Positions 1 to 8,596 of a stretch of DNA of 38,380 nt are shown here, one piece after another (within the stretch, counting starts at the first letter, position 1; each line of letters opens with the position of its first letter). The notes under the pieces were generated by a model. That model ran no database searches and had not been told where the DNA came from. It saw only the letters and a program-made list of their open reading frames with translations. Position numbers and translations under genes: made by a program. Origin of the DNA: Paucilactobacillus nenjiangensis (GTDB lineage Bacteria > Bacillota > Bacilli > Lactobacillales > Lactobacillaceae); contig NZ_BJEB01000014.1 in assembly GCF_005405445.1 (NCBI RefSeq), positions 1-38,380 of the forward strand, written 5' to 3'.

Positions 1-148
1 AGCACTTTTTATTAACACCATCTACAATAGCCCTTCGGGCAATAAAAAAGAGCAATCCATCACGTCCTTGAAAGAACATGTTTCCTTGCTCCGTTCCAAA
101 AACTCCGTCACTAAATGCCTCCAATCTTGATTTGGACACAATCTTCAT
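1..148 (-). pseudogene. TMEM175-like N-terminal fragment, cut by the window edge
   Basis: A minus-strand reading frame starts at the ATG at 146-148 behind a run of six G and continues off the left edge (49 codons visible). Residues 8-17 read RLEAFSDGVF, which matches the conserved first segment of TMEM175/DUF1211 potassium-channel proteins. The residues that follow (GTEQGNMFFQGRDG) do not look like the hydrophobic helix expected there. I infer a deletion or fusion after the first 17 codons. The rest of the gene is outside the window, so a divergent intact protein cannot be ruled out. Confidence 0.42.
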
Positions 149-221
149 CCCCCCGTATTTGATAGGTCTATGGTAGCACGAAATTAACTCCACGTCGCAT
201 GTCGAATGATGAGGCAAGAAA

Positions 222-246
222 AAAACTCACCATCACGGTGAGTTTT
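222..246. terminator. Bidirectional hairpin
   Basis: Perfect 10-bp stem AAAACTCACC / GGTGAGTTTT around a 5-base loop, with an A run on the left side and T on the right. It has the form of a Rho-independent terminator usable on either strand. Confidence 0.6.
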
Positions 247-483
247 GAAAGTTTGAGGCAACCTTTTCACAAGTTAAGCCGAAGAACCCCCGATTGCTCC
301 TTGGTTTTGGCCGCATAACTTATATCCCCAATATCAAACTAATCGACATGCTCACAACCGTAAACGGCTCATGTTCAAATGCACATTAATTCCCCTCAAA
401 AGATACATGTTACTAACTCGTTATTTACATGAATAATCGCGGACAATACAAAGTAAATCATTCATCGTATTAACTAATTACAT

Positions 484-504
484 AATAGGTTATTCCGACC
501 TATT
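484..504. promoter_or_regulatory. Inverted repeat, possible operator
   Basis: Perfect 7-bp arms AATAGGT / ACCTATT separated by 7 bases in AT-rich DNA. No gene starts close by, so its role is unknown. Confidence 0.25.
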
Positions 505-646
505 TGTAAACAGAATTCACAAAAAATGTAAATAAATATCATGTTTTAAACAAAATCTTTATAAATCAAAGCTAAACCACACTCATGCAAGCGTTTGTCC
601 AAAGCCCCAGACTTAGATTATTAATTATTTTCCGGATTGTGGTAAT

Positions 647-693
647 AAAAAAACATCTTCAAGGCAAATTATATATCAGCCATAAAAGATGTT
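647..693 (-). terminator. Terminator of lacLM
   Basis: Read on the minus strand downstream of lacM, AACATCTT pairs with AAGATGTT across a 26-base loop that contains an inner GGC/GCC pair. A run of T follows. Confidence 0.75.
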
Positions 694-720
694 ATCCCGT
701 AAATTTTTAAATTTAGGTTT

Positions 721-1683
721 TTATACCTGAGGTCCAATTTCAACGGACACCGAATAATCCTGATCGGCAGCCAGTTGGAATTGGGGTTCAACGTCGGCGC
801 CCCAACTATCAATACCACCAACGCCGCGAACAGCTCCTAAAATTGATAAAACCGTCCGGCGTTTGGCTGGTAATTCCTCATGATGCGTGGCATTTTCTAA
901 CTCTTCAGCGGTATAGGGTAAACAACTAAAGGCAAATGGATTGCCGTTTTGATTGATCATCAAACTAAACTCCTGTGCATCTGCATCCGCATTATTTAAC
1001 GTGGCCCGCCGATTAACCGTTAAACTATCTGTTTGCATATGCATGCCGCACTCTTGCGGTACCAAATAAGGGGTGACCGGCATCCCCACTGTTTGATAAT
1101 TACCGGCATTCGCTCCATCCATTCGGTCTGGATAAGTTTCACCGGACAATCCTTGGTATTTAAACGACACGGCAGGCGTTGGCATCACGAGCTTAATCCC
1201 AAATGCAGGCAACTGTGGTAAGCCAGCTTGCCCATGATAATTCGCAGTCAGCTGTAGTCGGCCATCAGCTGTGACTTGATAATTGATTTCGACCTTCGTT
1301 TGTGGAACTGTCGGAGTCAAATAGGTAAACGTAATCGCGACACTATCGGCAGTTTCATGATTTGAATATTGATTGTTGACTGGTGCAATTGGCAATTCAA
1401 TTGGTTGACCATCAATAGCCACCGCAATCTCATCACATGCACTAAAGAGATCAGCGCCCAACCACATCGCCGATTTCTCAGAAAAGTGATTTCCCCGATC
1501 ATTATCGGTTGTTGCCCGCCAAAACAGTGGTTTCGGTACGCGATATAACCATTCTTTACCGTCAATTGTTAGTGATTCGAGTCCACCCCGTTCATAACTG
1601 AAAAGGTATTTAACCCGGTCACTTAAAACTCCTAGTGAGCCATCGCCATACACGACTTGAAGTTGGTGTTTAGTATTTTCCAT
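721..1683 (-). CDS. lacM: Beta-galactosidase small subunit LacM
   Basis: Small subunit (320 aa) of the heterodimeric family GH2 beta-galactosidase typical of lactobacilli and leuconostocs. It corresponds to the C-terminal part of one-chain LacZ enzymes and completes the active site of LacL. Family blocks visible include [43 protein letters not shown] and [15 protein letters not shown]. The frame is open further upstream, but the ATG at 1681-1683 is chosen because it has AGGAGGTTAAAT just in front and gives the family N-terminus. It overlaps the end of lacL by 14 bases, the translationally coupled arrangement known for lacLM. It hydrolyses lactose in the cytoplasm. No lactose permease or lac regulator is in the window. 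Confidence 0.95.
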   Translation of the reverse strand: MENTKHQLQVVYGDGSLGVLSDRVKYLFSYERGGLESLTIDGKEWLYRVPKPLFWRATTDNDRGNHFSEKSAMWLGADLFSACDEIAVAIDGQPIELPIAPVNNQYSNHETADSVAITFTYLTPTVPQTKVEINYQVTADGRLQLTANYHGQAGLPQLPAFGIKLVMPTPAVSFKYQGLSGETYPDRMDGANAGNYQTVGMPVTPYLVPQECGMHMQTDSLTVNRRATLNNADADAQEFSLMINQNGNPFAFSCLPYTAEELENATHHEELPAKRRTVLSILGAVRGVGGIDSWGADVEPQFQLAADQDYSVSVEIGPQV

Positions 1684-3559
1684 AAAAATATTTAACCTCC
1701 TGTGTTGCCGGTTTGGGTTGACGGTCCGCAAACAACAAACCATCCCCGGAAAATTCATAATCCGAATGGCGGTCATCAAAGTCGCCACCATACCGCATAA
1801 CCTGTTGCCCCGTGATTTCATCTTTGACTAATAACGCCTGATCGACAAAGTCCCAGATAAAGCCACCTTGATAACTTGAATATTTTTGAATCAAGTCATC
1901 GTAACTCTTCATGCCACCAACTGAATTACCCATACTATGCATATACTCACAATTTAAGTACGGTTTATCGGGATTATTTTCCAAGTATTCCGCAATTTCT
2001 GCTGGTGTGGCATACATCCGACTTTCAACATCAGAAATCCGGCCCCGATAGGCTGGGTCTCGGAAGACACCTTCATAATGGGTTAAGCGATTTGGATCCA
2101 TCGTCTTATAATACGCATTCATCTGGGCGATATTTTCGCCAGCAAATGATTCATTGCCTAGTGACCAAAACAAAATCGACGCATGATTTTTGAGCATTTC
2201 GTAATTATTTTGTGCACGAGCCATCACGGCACCTCGCCACTCTGGCACTGAACCAGGTACGTTATAAGATGGTTCAACTGCACCCATTTTTTGCCATGAG
2301 CCATGCGTTTCCAAATTATTTTCGGCCATCACATATGTCCCATGCTGATCGCATAAGTCATACCACAAATCTTGATCTGGATAATGACAGGTACGCACCG
2401 CGTTAATATTTAATTCATCGAAAGTTTTCAAATCGGCCCGCATATCTTGTTCAGAAATTACCCGCCCAGTTTGGCAGTTCCATTCATGCCGGTTAACTCC
2501 CGAAATGATCAATCGTTGTCCATTCAATATGACAACGTTGTTTTTAATTTCAATTTTACGAAAACCAAATTGATATGGAATCACTTCAATCACTGATCCA
2601 GTTGCATCGATAATTTCAGCTTGAAAATGATACAGCGTTGGATGCTGATTACTCCACAGTGTCACTTCATCAAAGTGTAGAGGCTCGGGCGTGGTTCGCT
2701 CTTCGGCGGCCATTGTCTGCGTCAGTAGCTGGTTATTAGCACTATCCGCAATCGTAACTCGAATCGTGCTGGTCCGTAGCTGGGCGGACTCACCCGTTAA
2801 TTTCATTTGGATGGCTAAATCACCTTGAGTAAAATCATCACTCACGGTTGGAACCAAACTCAAATCGGCTAGATGGACGGCTGGTTCCGCTAATAATGTT
2901 ACATCACGAAAAATGCCAAAGAAACGGAAAAAGTCTTGATCTTCCAGATATGAAGCCGTACTGTACTTAAATACTTCCACCGCAATCACATTATGTTGCG
3001 CTTGAACCCACTGAGTAATGTCGAATTCTGCCGGCGTAAAACTATCCTCAGAATAGCCGACAAAGTGGCCATTCACCCAGACATACATGGCCGTTTGCAC
3101 ACCATCAAAGCGAACTTTAATTCGTTGTCCTTGTAAACTTTGATCAAGATCAAACTGCTTGCGATATTGCCCCACGCAATTCATTTCACTAGTCGCAAAT
3201 GGACTTGAATTTTCTGGTGAATACGATTCTGTCCCAACTGGTCGCCGATATTCCTTGCCTTCCCAGGAATACAAGGTGTTAATATACTTAATTTGAGCAT
3301 AACCAGCTAGTTCAATATGTTGTGGCACTTGAATTTCATCCATTTGAGTCGGGTCAAATTGCGAATCAAAAAAATCTGTGAGTCGAACTTGTGGCGTGGG
3401 CGCAAAGTGAAATTGCCACGTTCCATTTAAGCTTTGTTCAAAGCTATTGCCTTGTTGTACTTCTTGAGCCGTCTTGTAGTAATGATGGTCACTATGGGCC
3501 GGCACGGTCCCTTGACTAAATATTTCTGGATCATCCAACCATTCTATCGATGGAATCAT
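1670..3559 (-). CDS. lacL: Beta-galactosidase large subunit LacL
   Basis: Large catalytic subunit (629 aa, normal length) of GH2 beta-galactosidase. The sugar-binding domain covers roughly residues 30-220, an immunoglobulin-like domain 225-335 and the TIM barrel 340-629. The acid/base glutamate is E470 in WSLGNES and the nucleophile E538 in [16 protein letters not shown] at 356-360 is also conserved. The start at 3557-3559 has AAGGAG seven bases upstream. It forms an operon with lacM, which begins inside its last codons. A cre site about 70 bases upstream points to CcpA catabolite repression. The gene is intact. Confidence 0.96.
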   Translation of the reverse strand: MIPSIEWLDDPEIFSQGTVPAHSDHHYYKTAQEVQQGNSFEQSLNGTWQFHFAPTPQVRLTDFFDSQFDPTQMDEIQVPQHIELAGYAQIKYINTLYSWEGKEYRRPVGTESYSPENSSPFATSEMNCVGQYRKQFDLDQSLQGQRIKVRFDGVQTAMYVWVNGHFVGYSEDSFTPAEFDITQWVQAQHNVIAVEVFKYSTASYLEDQDFFRFFGIFRDVTLLAEPAVHLADLSLVPTVSDDFTQGDLAIQMKLTGESAQLRTSTIRVTIADSANNQLLTQTMAAEERTTPEPLHFDEVTLWSNQHPTLYHFQAEIIDATGSVIEVIPYQFGFRKIEIKNNVVILNGQRLIISGVNRHEWNCQTGRVISEQDMRADLKTFDELNINAVRTCHYPDQDLWYDLCDQHGTYVMAENNLETHGSWQKMGAVEPSYNVPGSVPEWRGAVMARAQNNYEMLKNHASILFWSLGNESFAGENIAQMNAYYKTMDPNRLTHYEGVFRDPAYRGRISDVESRMYATPAEIAEYLENNPDKPYLNCEYMHSMGNSVGGMKSYDDLIQKYSSYQGGFIWDFVDQALLVKDEITGQQVMRYGGDFDDRHSDYEFSGDGLLFADRQPKPATQEVKYFYGKY

Positions 3560-3628
3560 ATATATTCTCCTTTACTGACTGATTAAGTAGCCGTACGTAT
3601 TTATCATACCTTAATCCATGTTAGATTA

Positions 3629-3643
3629 TTAAAGCGCTTTCAA
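3629..3643 (-). promoter_or_regulatory. cre site (CcpA) of lacLM
   Basis: TTGAAAGCGCTTTAA on the minus strand matches the catabolite-responsive element consensus (TGWAANCGNTNWCA) at all but one of the core positions. It lies upstream of a plausible -10 (TATGAT) in front of lacL, so CcpA binding would block or repress the promoter. Confidence 0.7.
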
Positions 3644-3676
3644 TCTTTATTAAAAAAATAAGCACTTCTTCTTAGT

Positions 3677-3705
3677 TCCGCGATTATTTTAACAAGTTTC
3701 GCGGA
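3677..3705. promoter_or_regulatory. Inverted repeat upstream of lacL
   Basis: Perfect 7-bp arms TCCGCGA / TCGCGGA with 15 bases between, two helical turns centre to centre. It could be an operator for a dimeric regulator. The flanking 3560-3873 region holds no gene, only this repeat, the cre site and the terminator at 3805-3833. Confidence 0.35.
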
Positions 3706-3804
3706 TTTCTCTAATTAATACTAAGAATAGTTCATTTTGGTGAACTTTGTCTAGTGGATTTTTGCTATCAGATGATCTGCTAATCTTTGATAGTGATTAT
3801 GCCA

Positions 3805-3833
3805 CAAAAAAACATCAACGCCGGGTTGATGTT
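3805..3833 (-). terminator. Rho-independent terminator
   Basis: On the minus strand the stem AACATCAAC / GTTGATGTT has a short GC loop and is followed by seven T. It ends transcription of the small gene at 3874-4062. Confidence 0.8.
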
Positions 3834-3873
3834 GGGTGGGTTAAGAGATTATGCGTGATGTTGGTCAATTCTT

Positions 3874-4062
3874 TTAGTTATTTTTTAAATCAGTTAATAT
3901 TTTTTCCACATCTTTTTTGGTGATAGTTTTACCCTTAAAGACAGACGTGGTAATTGTATTGAGTGCCGCACTGAATTGCGGCTGGTTAGGAAATTGAATT
4001 CCATAAATCGTCAGCGCTTTGGGATCAAATGGGACATTTTGGATTTTGTATAAATCAGACAT
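3874..4062 (-). CDS. Small hypothetical protein
   Basis: A 62-residue basic, soluble protein with no recognised domain, transmembrane segment or cysteine. The ATG at 4060-4062 is chosen over an upstream in-frame TTG because GAAAGAAG sits eight bases in front of it. It has its own promoter region (-10 TACAAT at 4093-4098 within an inverted repeat) and its own terminator, so it is a single-gene unit. It lies next to a Dps/metal-ATPase group, but nothing ties it to that function. Confidence 0.6.
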   Translation of the reverse strand: MSDLYKIQNVPFDPKALTIYGIQFPNQPQFSAALNTITTSVFKGKTITKKDVEKILTDLKNN

Positions 4063-4083
4063 CACAACAACTTCTTTCAATGG

Positions 4084-4111
4084 TTTAGTGTCATTGTAAC
4101 ATGTGACTAAA
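4084..4111. promoter_or_regulatory. Imperfect inverted repeat over the -10 region of the small gene
   Basis: TTTAGTGTCA and TGTGACTAAA are nearly complementary arms spaced 8 bases apart. They cover the TACAAT -10 of the gene at 3874-4062, which is how a repressor operator is often placed. The regulator is not known. Confidence 0.35.
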
Positions 4112-4135
4112 AATACACACCAGCTTTATCATGTG

Positions 4136-4198
4136 CAAAAAAAAGAACAGTGCCCACAACTTGAAGAATCCTGCCTTCAAGTGTCTCTGTTCTTTTTT
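4136..4198. terminator. Strong nested hairpin terminator, bidirectional
   Basis: Outer stem AAAAGAACAG / CTGTTCTTTT encloses an inner perfect stem ACTTGAAG / CTTCAAGT. An A run lies on the left and a T run on the right, so it can end minus-strand transcription from dps. Confidence 0.8.
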
Positions 4199-4223
4199 GA
4201 TTGTTGGTTTATATGGGGCTTAA

Positions 4224-4772
4224 TTAATCTTCATCGTCATCGTCAATTTCAACTAAGTCATCCCAGGCTTGTTTTCCAAGAATTGCTTGTAAAGTTTGAA
4301 TGGCATGATTGTTTTGTCCGCGTAAGTTTGTTAGAAAAACTGCCATCGCAGGTCTCGTTTCTTTTTGCGCTAGGACAATTGCCCGATCGATAAACATATT
4401 CTGCGTCGCATAATCGTGCGCGGTGATATCAACCAAGTCGGTCGCACTCAGATACTTGTTCTTAGCATCTTCTTCTAACATTGAATATTTCACATATTCA
4501 TCCACGGTCGAAGGTGGTAATTCATTTTCATCTAACAAAATCGCAGCAAGTTGATCATAATTCGTTCTGCCTTGTTCAATCAACTCTTGGTATAGCGATT
4601 TTAACTGAACTGATTCCAGTCCTTTTAAATACCAACTCGTTTGATGCAATTTAACATTGTTGATAAATAGATTCGATAAGATATGACCGGTCATGGCGCC
4701 AGCGGTTGGTTTATGATGATCAATATCGGCTTGCTTTAATTCTGCTGCATATTGTGTCTCTACATCTGTCAT
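4224..4772 (-). CDS. Dps-like ferritin (stress DNA-binding/iron-storage protein)
   Basis: 182-residue member of the Dps/ferritin-like family. Helix A carries NNVKLHQTSWYLKG (H43, W47), matching the Dps signature in which the histidine is a ferroxidase ligand; PPSTVDEY and the long final helix also fit. Of the acidic pair normally spaced D-x3-E, D73 is present but the second position is A77, so the classical intersubunit ferroxidase site looks incomplete. The C-terminus is a strongly acidic tail (IDDDDED). Its ATG lies 4 bases after the HMA gene stop, with AGGAGG inside that gene's last codons, so the two are one operon. A promoter with an FNR-type box upstream suggests redox or oxygen-linked control. 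Confidence 0.82.
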   Translation of the reverse strand: MTDVETQYAAELKQADIDHHKPTAGAMTGHILSNLFINNVKLHQTSWYLKGLESVQLKSLYQELIEQGRTNYDQLAAILLDENELPPSTVDEYVKYSMLEEDAKNKYLSATDLVDITAHDYATQNMFIDRAIVLAQKETRPAMAVFLTNLRGQNNHAIQTLQAILGKQAWDDLVEIDDDDED

Positions 4773-4776
4773 AAGA

Positions 4777-5019
4777 TTAAGCCTCCTGAGCTAATTCCTT
4801 TTCCTTCACTTTATCAACGGTGTAACCTAACTTAGTCACTACTTCGGCTAAATCTTGGGCGCTGGTCTTGCTGTCGTCAAATTCGGCTTTAACCTTACTA
4901 GCGTTAAACATCACTTTAACTGATGAAACGCCATCGACATGTGCCACCGCATGTTCGATCTTTTGCATACATGATGGGCAGGTGAGTGCTTCTAATTGTA
5001 AAATTGCTTTCTTTGTCAT
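4777..5019 (-). CDS. HMA-domain heavy-metal-binding protein
   Basis: 80-residue soluble single-domain protein of the HMA (CopZ/MerP-like) fold. The metal-binding loop reads LTCPSCMQKIE with C14 and C17, and the beta-strand pattern GVSSVKVMFNASKVKAEFD is typical. The ATG at 5017-5019 is used because AGGAGG lies nine bases upstream; an upstream TTG would sit too close to it. It is first gene of an operon with dps and is transcribed in the same direction as the P1B ATPase upstream, to which it may pass metal. Whether the metal is copper, zinc or cadmium cannot be told from the loop alone. Confidence 0.85.
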   Translation of the reverse strand: MTKKAILQLEALTCPSCMQKIEHAVAHVDGVSSVKVMFNASKVKAEFDDSKTSAQDLAEVVTKLGYTVDKVKEKELAQEA

Positions 5020-5064
5020 AATCAAGTTCCTCCTTTAGTGAAACTTACTTCTTTGATTGTCTTT

Positions 5065-5106
5065 ATTGTACGTGCTTGCCTTCAAGAAAAAATTGATAAA
5101 AATCAA
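5065..5106 (-). promoter_or_regulatory. FNR-type box and -10 of the HMA-dps promoter
   Basis: TTGAT-AAAA-ATCAA at 5093-5106 is a perfect FNR-family palindrome. The likely -10 is TACAAT (minus strand, 5070-5065). The box centre is 29.5 bases from the -10 edge, placing it near -41.5, the class II activator position. No good -35 hexamer is present, as expected for an activator-dependent promoter. Confidence 0.72.
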
Positions 5107-5119
5107 GTCTACGAACTTT

Positions 5120-7027
5120 TTATTTTAAAACTGGTGTTGTGGTCACAACCTGATCATTTTTGGGTGCCTTGCCGTAACTAATTAAGCGCATGGCGTTGAA
5201 GATTACCACTAAAATGCTGGCTTCGTGCACGAACATCCCACTGGCCATGTAAATGAACCCGGCGATTAAGCCAATCAAGAGAAAGGCCACCACGCCAATC
5301 GCAATCACAATGTTTTCCTTGGTATTCAACACGGTCTTTTTAGCGAGGCCATAAGCATGGGTGAGTGCTTCAAAACTAGATTGCATTAAGACAACATCTG
5401 AGGTTTCGATGGCAACATCGGTTCCACTTCCCATCGCAATCCCAATATCAGCAGTCGCAATCGAGGGACTATCGTTGATACCATCCCCAACAAAGGCCAC
5501 TCTGCGACCAGCTTGTTGGAATTTTTTAACGAATTCTACCTTTTGTTCTGGCATTAATTCGGCATGAACTTCATCGATGCCGACTTGATCAGCCACATAT
5601 TGAGCGGTCGCTTGATTATCACCCGTCAACATGACTAAATGCTTAGCACCCTTATCCCGCAAATCTTGCAATTGTTGGGCGACTTCTGGGCGGATAATAT
5701 CGGAAATTCCTAAGATTAGGGTCACAACCCCATCGACCGCGACAATAACTACAGAACTCCCGGTAGCTTGTAAATCACTTAAATCTTGACTTTGCTGTGA
5801 ACTTAATTTCACGTCACGGGCTTGCATCAGTTTTTGATTACCCGCTAAGACATCATGATTATCAATCTGGGCCACCATTCCTTGCCCCTTAACCGTTTGA
5901 TTATCTTCGACTTCCAGGTCGTTAAAGACGTAATTTTTGCCTTCTGTGTATGAAACAATTGCGCGACCCAATGGGTGATCAGACAAGCTTTCAATTCGGG
6001 CAGTCATGCTCAAAGCAGCTGGTAAATCCGTCCCATAATTCTTAACCGTTGAAACTGAAGTATTTCCCTTTGTTAAGGTTCCAGTCTTGTCAAAAACAAA
6101 GGTATCAATTTTTGAGAATGTATCCATCGCTTCGCCACCCTTGACTAGGATGCCACGTTTGGCGCCATTGCCAATTCCGGCCACGTTTGACACGGGTGCG
6201 CCAATTACCAAAGCTCCTGGGCAACCCAAGACGAGCACCGTAATCGCCAACTTAAAGTCACGTGAGAAAATGAACACCAGAATGGCAATAATCAGCACGG
6301 CCGGCGTGTAATACTGTGAAAACCGATCAATAAACTTCTCCGCATGTGATTTAGTATCTTGCGCATCTTCAACTAATTCAATAATTTTGGCAAAGGTCGT
6401 ATCATCCCCGACTTTCGTTGCTTCAATTTTGAGGTATCCATCGCTCAACATAGTCCCGGAATACACACTATCTTGGACTTGTTTACCGACTTCACGCGAC
6501 TCACCAGTCACTACTGCTTCATCGGTGTAACCGTGGCCTTCCACAACTTGACCATCAACTGGAATTGAACCTCCCGTTTTAACTAAGACAATATCGCCTT
6601 CATCAACGTCATCGACATCAACTTCTTCCGTTGTGCCATCGGCCTGCACTACCGTTGCCGTAGTTGGAGCCATTTCGGTTAATGATTTAATCGATTGCCG
6701 CGTCTTGGATAACGTCCGTTCTTCTAAGTAACTCCCAAATAAAAACAGGAAGGTTACAATGGCAGATTCGTTATACTCACCAATGATGAACGCCCCAATT
6801 ACGGCGATACTGACGAGAAACTCGATACTAATCACGCGCGCTTTTAAGGCTTGGTACGCATGCATCATAATTGGCACGGCCGCAATAACTGAGGCGACGG
6901 CGAGAATTACGTTATATCCCAGCAGACTATTTAACGCATATTTACTGAGGTAACCGGCTACAATTAAAATCGCTGTAATTAAAGTAATTTGATTATTATG
7001 ATCTTGAACATATTTTTGAAATTTCAT
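5120..7027 (-). CDS. P1B-type metal-transporting ATPase with CPG motif
   Basis: 635-residue heavy-metal P-type ATPase without an N-terminal metal-binding domain. Visible signatures are TGES (174-177), the transmembrane metal motif CPGAL (C269-P270-G271), DKTGT with phosphorylated D313, SDHPL, MLTGDN and GDGINDSP. Most relatives have CPC, SPC or CPH; the glycine here is unusual. The last helices carry HEASILVVIFNAMRL, resembling the HEG(S/T) element of P1B-4 pumps rather than the Cu+ signature, so the substrate may be Zn, Cd, Co or Fe. The ATG at 7025-7027 follows AAGGAG. An FNR-type box controls the promoter, matching the HMA-dps operon immediately downstream. Confidence 0.9.
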   Translation of the reverse strand: MKFQKYVQDHNNQITLITAILIVAGYLSKYALNSLLGYNVILAVASVIAAVPIMMHAYQALKARVISIEFLVSIAVIGAFIIGEYNESAIVTFLFLFGSYLEERTLSKTRQSIKSLTEMAPTTATVVQADGTTEEVDVDDVDEGDIVLVKTGGSIPVDGQVVEGHGYTDEAVVTGESREVGKQVQDSVYSGTMLSDGYLKIEATKVGDDTTFAKIIELVEDAQDTKSHAEKFIDRFSQYYTPAVLIIAILVFIFSRDFKLAITVLVLGCPGALVIGAPVSNVAGIGNGAKRGILVKGGEAMDTFSKIDTFVFDKTGTLTKGNTSVSTVKNYGTDLPAALSMTARIESLSDHPLGRAIVSYTEGKNYVFNDLEVEDNQTVKGQGMVAQIDNHDVLAGNQKLMQARDVKLSSQQSQDLSDLQATGSSVVIVAVDGVVTLILGISDIIRPEVAQQLQDLRDKGAKHLVMLTGDNQATAQYVADQVGIDEVHAELMPEQKVEFVKKFQQAGRRVAFVGDGINDSPSIATADIGIAMGSGTDVAIETSDVVLMQSSFEALTHAYGLAKKTVLNTKENIVIAIGVVAFLLIGLIAGFIYMASGMFVHEASILVVIFNAMRLISYGKAPKNDQVVTTTPVLK

Positions 7028-7113
7028 GATTGTCACTCCTTCGTTTGATAACACCTGAGACTTGGTCAGCAACAGCTTTGATCAGGAGCCGTTTGATTTC
7101 TTTTACTGTCTAT

Positions 7114-7155
7114 ATCATAAGCGCTCGGTCGGAGTTTTAAATTGATTAAAATCAA
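7114..7155 (-). promoter_or_regulatory. FNR-type box and -10 of the P1B ATPase promoter
   Basis: TTGAT-TAAA-ATCAA at 7142-7155 is a perfect FNR-family palindrome. The likely -10 is TATGAT (minus strand, 7119-7114). Box centre to -10 edge is again 29.5 bases, the same as in the HMA-dps promoter. Confidence 0.72.
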
Positions 7156-7291
7156 GTTCGTAAATCTTTTTGATAATTGTCAGATGTGTACTAAAAATAG
7201 CGGTTTCATTGAGTTTACGAGGTTGAAGTGCTTTTATTTACCAGTCATTTATGGTTAACTATTAAAGGAACTTTTTTAAAATGGAGAAAAA

Positions 7292-8539
7292 ATGAAACAA
7301 TTATTATTTGGCTATGGCCTCATTTTAAGTGCCCTGATTGGTGCACTGCTGGACGGCTTTTACTGGTTACAAAACGCATTAATCGAACTCTTTTGGCCAA
7401 CGATTGCCGCGCGTCCAGTGATTAATTTACTTATCGTGCTGGTGATTGGTGCTATTATTCTAGTCACCCAGCGGCTTTGGGGGACGTTACCACAAAATAT
7501 TATCAAAATCCGCGTACAGTTGAAGACCACTGGAAGTGTTGATTATCGGCGCGTCCTACTCCAGTTGATTGTTCCGGCTATCATTCTGGTCAGTGGTACC
7601 AGTTTAGGACCGGAAGCAACTTTAGTTAGTTCGACCGTCTTATATGGGGTGTGGATGGCGGAAAAGTTAAACTATGTCGCACATAACTTTCAATCTGCTG
7701 ATACGCGTGCACGATTGCAAATGTTAGTGGTGCCCCATCGCTATTTACAATCGTTATCGGTGGCTGATTGGAAAAATCAATTTCCATCGAAGCTCATTCG
7801 CAATGCGCTAATTGGAATCTTTTTTACCAACATGCTGATTTGGTTTGCAATTGGTTTTCACATAAGTGGTTTACATTCATTAGTCATGCACATTGGCGTC
7901 TCACATTGGCAGTCCAATGAACTCTGGCTTTTTGGCCCCATCTTGGCAGTTAGCTACGGGTTAGGGACCGTGATTGAATGGTTGCTGGTACATCTGAAAT
8001 GGTTAATTGCCAATCGGTTTACTAATCCTCTGATTCTCGTGACGGTTGGCGGTGCGGCTATTTACCTGTGTGGCTTGCTGGTGCCGGAAGTACTGTTTTC
8101 CGGACAACATAATTTCCATTTATTTGCGACCAACTGGCCTAATCAAGCTGGTATCACGCTGTTAGGTGTCGCCATCTTAAAGTTAATTTTAACTGCCATC
8201 TCGCAAAGTACCGGTTGGTTAGGTGGTGACATTTTTCCCGTTCTATTTGCAGCCACCAACTTTGGCTTTGCTATCAGTTACTTGCTCCCTAACTCGGATC
8301 AGATTTTCGTCGTCACCTTATTTGTGATGGGCATGGCCACCGCCATTTTAAAATCCCCACTCTTGGTGGGCAGCTTGATGGGAATTCTCTATGTGCCAAC
8401 TAATTTAATCGGTATAGTCGTTTTGGCGACGCTCCTGATGATGTTACTCAAACGTACCAATAAAATCTTGGCTTGGATTGGTAAGCTGCAGTTCAGTTTC
8501 CCATGGCCTAAATGGAATGCCATTAAAAGTAAGGATTAA
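7292..8539 (+). CDS. ClC-family chloride channel/transporter-like membrane protein
   Basis: 415-residue integral membrane protein with about ten hydrophobic segments. ClC-family landmarks are GTSLGPEATL (near residue 105) and GWLGGDIFPVLFA (near residue 310), corresponding to the two selectivity-filter loops. In canonical ClC exchangers the first loop is GREGP with a gating glutamate; here that position is leucine (SLGPE), so proton coupling may be lost. ATG has GGAG about eight bases upstream. It is divergent from the P1B ATPase and ends in its own terminator. The ion specificity cannot be fixed from sequence. Confidence 0.82.
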   Translation: MKQLLFGYGLILSALIGALLDGFYWLQNALIELFWPTIAARPVINLLIVLVIGAIILVTQRLWGTLPQNIIKIRVQLKTTGSVDYRRVLLQLIVPAIILVSGTSLGPEATLVSSTVLYGVWMAEKLNYVAHNFQSADTRARLQMLVVPHRYLQSLSVADWKNQFPSKLIRNALIGIFFTNMLIWFAIGFHISGLHSLVMHIGVSHWQSNELWLFGPILAVSYGLGTVIEWLLVHLKWLIANRFTNPLILVTVGGAAIYLCGLLVPEVLFSGQHNFHLFATNWPNQAGITLLGVAILKLILTAISQSTGWLGGDIFPVLFAATNFGFAISYLLPNSDQIFVVTLFVMGMATAILKSPLLVGSLMGILYVPTNLIGIVVLATLLMMLLKRTNKILAWIGKLQFSFPWPKWNAIKSKD

Positions 8540-8542
8540 AAT

Positions 8543-8578
8543 AGACGCTCATTCGCAAGTTGCGATGGGCGTCTTTAT
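8543..8578 (+). terminator. Terminator after the ClC gene
   Basis: Stem starting AGACGCTCAT and ending ATGGGCGTCT, closed by an inner CGCA/TGCG pairing and followed by T-rich sequence. It lies between two convergent genes and could serve both. Confidence 0.75.
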
Positions 8579-8596
8579 TTGGATATGATTTTGTGG

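Larger units (their letters stand above)
149..645. other. Long AT-rich intergenic stretch
   Basis: About 500 bases with no convincing gene on either strand. It holds the hairpin at 222-246, an inverted repeat at 484-504, and a weak cre-like string (TGCAAGCGTTTGTC, 586-599). No start codon with a ribosome binding site leads into a frame of useful length. It may be the remains of a deleted gene. Confidence 0.5.

Noticed and set aside
586-599. cre-like string TGCAAGCGTTTGTC
   Set aside because: It matches the CcpA consensus poorly and lies downstream of lacM with no gene or promoter to control.
3140-3153. Perfect FNR-type box TTGATCAAGATCAA
   Set aside because: It lies inside the lacL coding sequence, is explained by ordinary codons, and has no promoter next to it.
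4103-4393. Plus-strand 96-codon open frame
   Set aside because: It runs through a terminator hairpin and then antisense to dps; no ribosome binding site and no family-like sequence.
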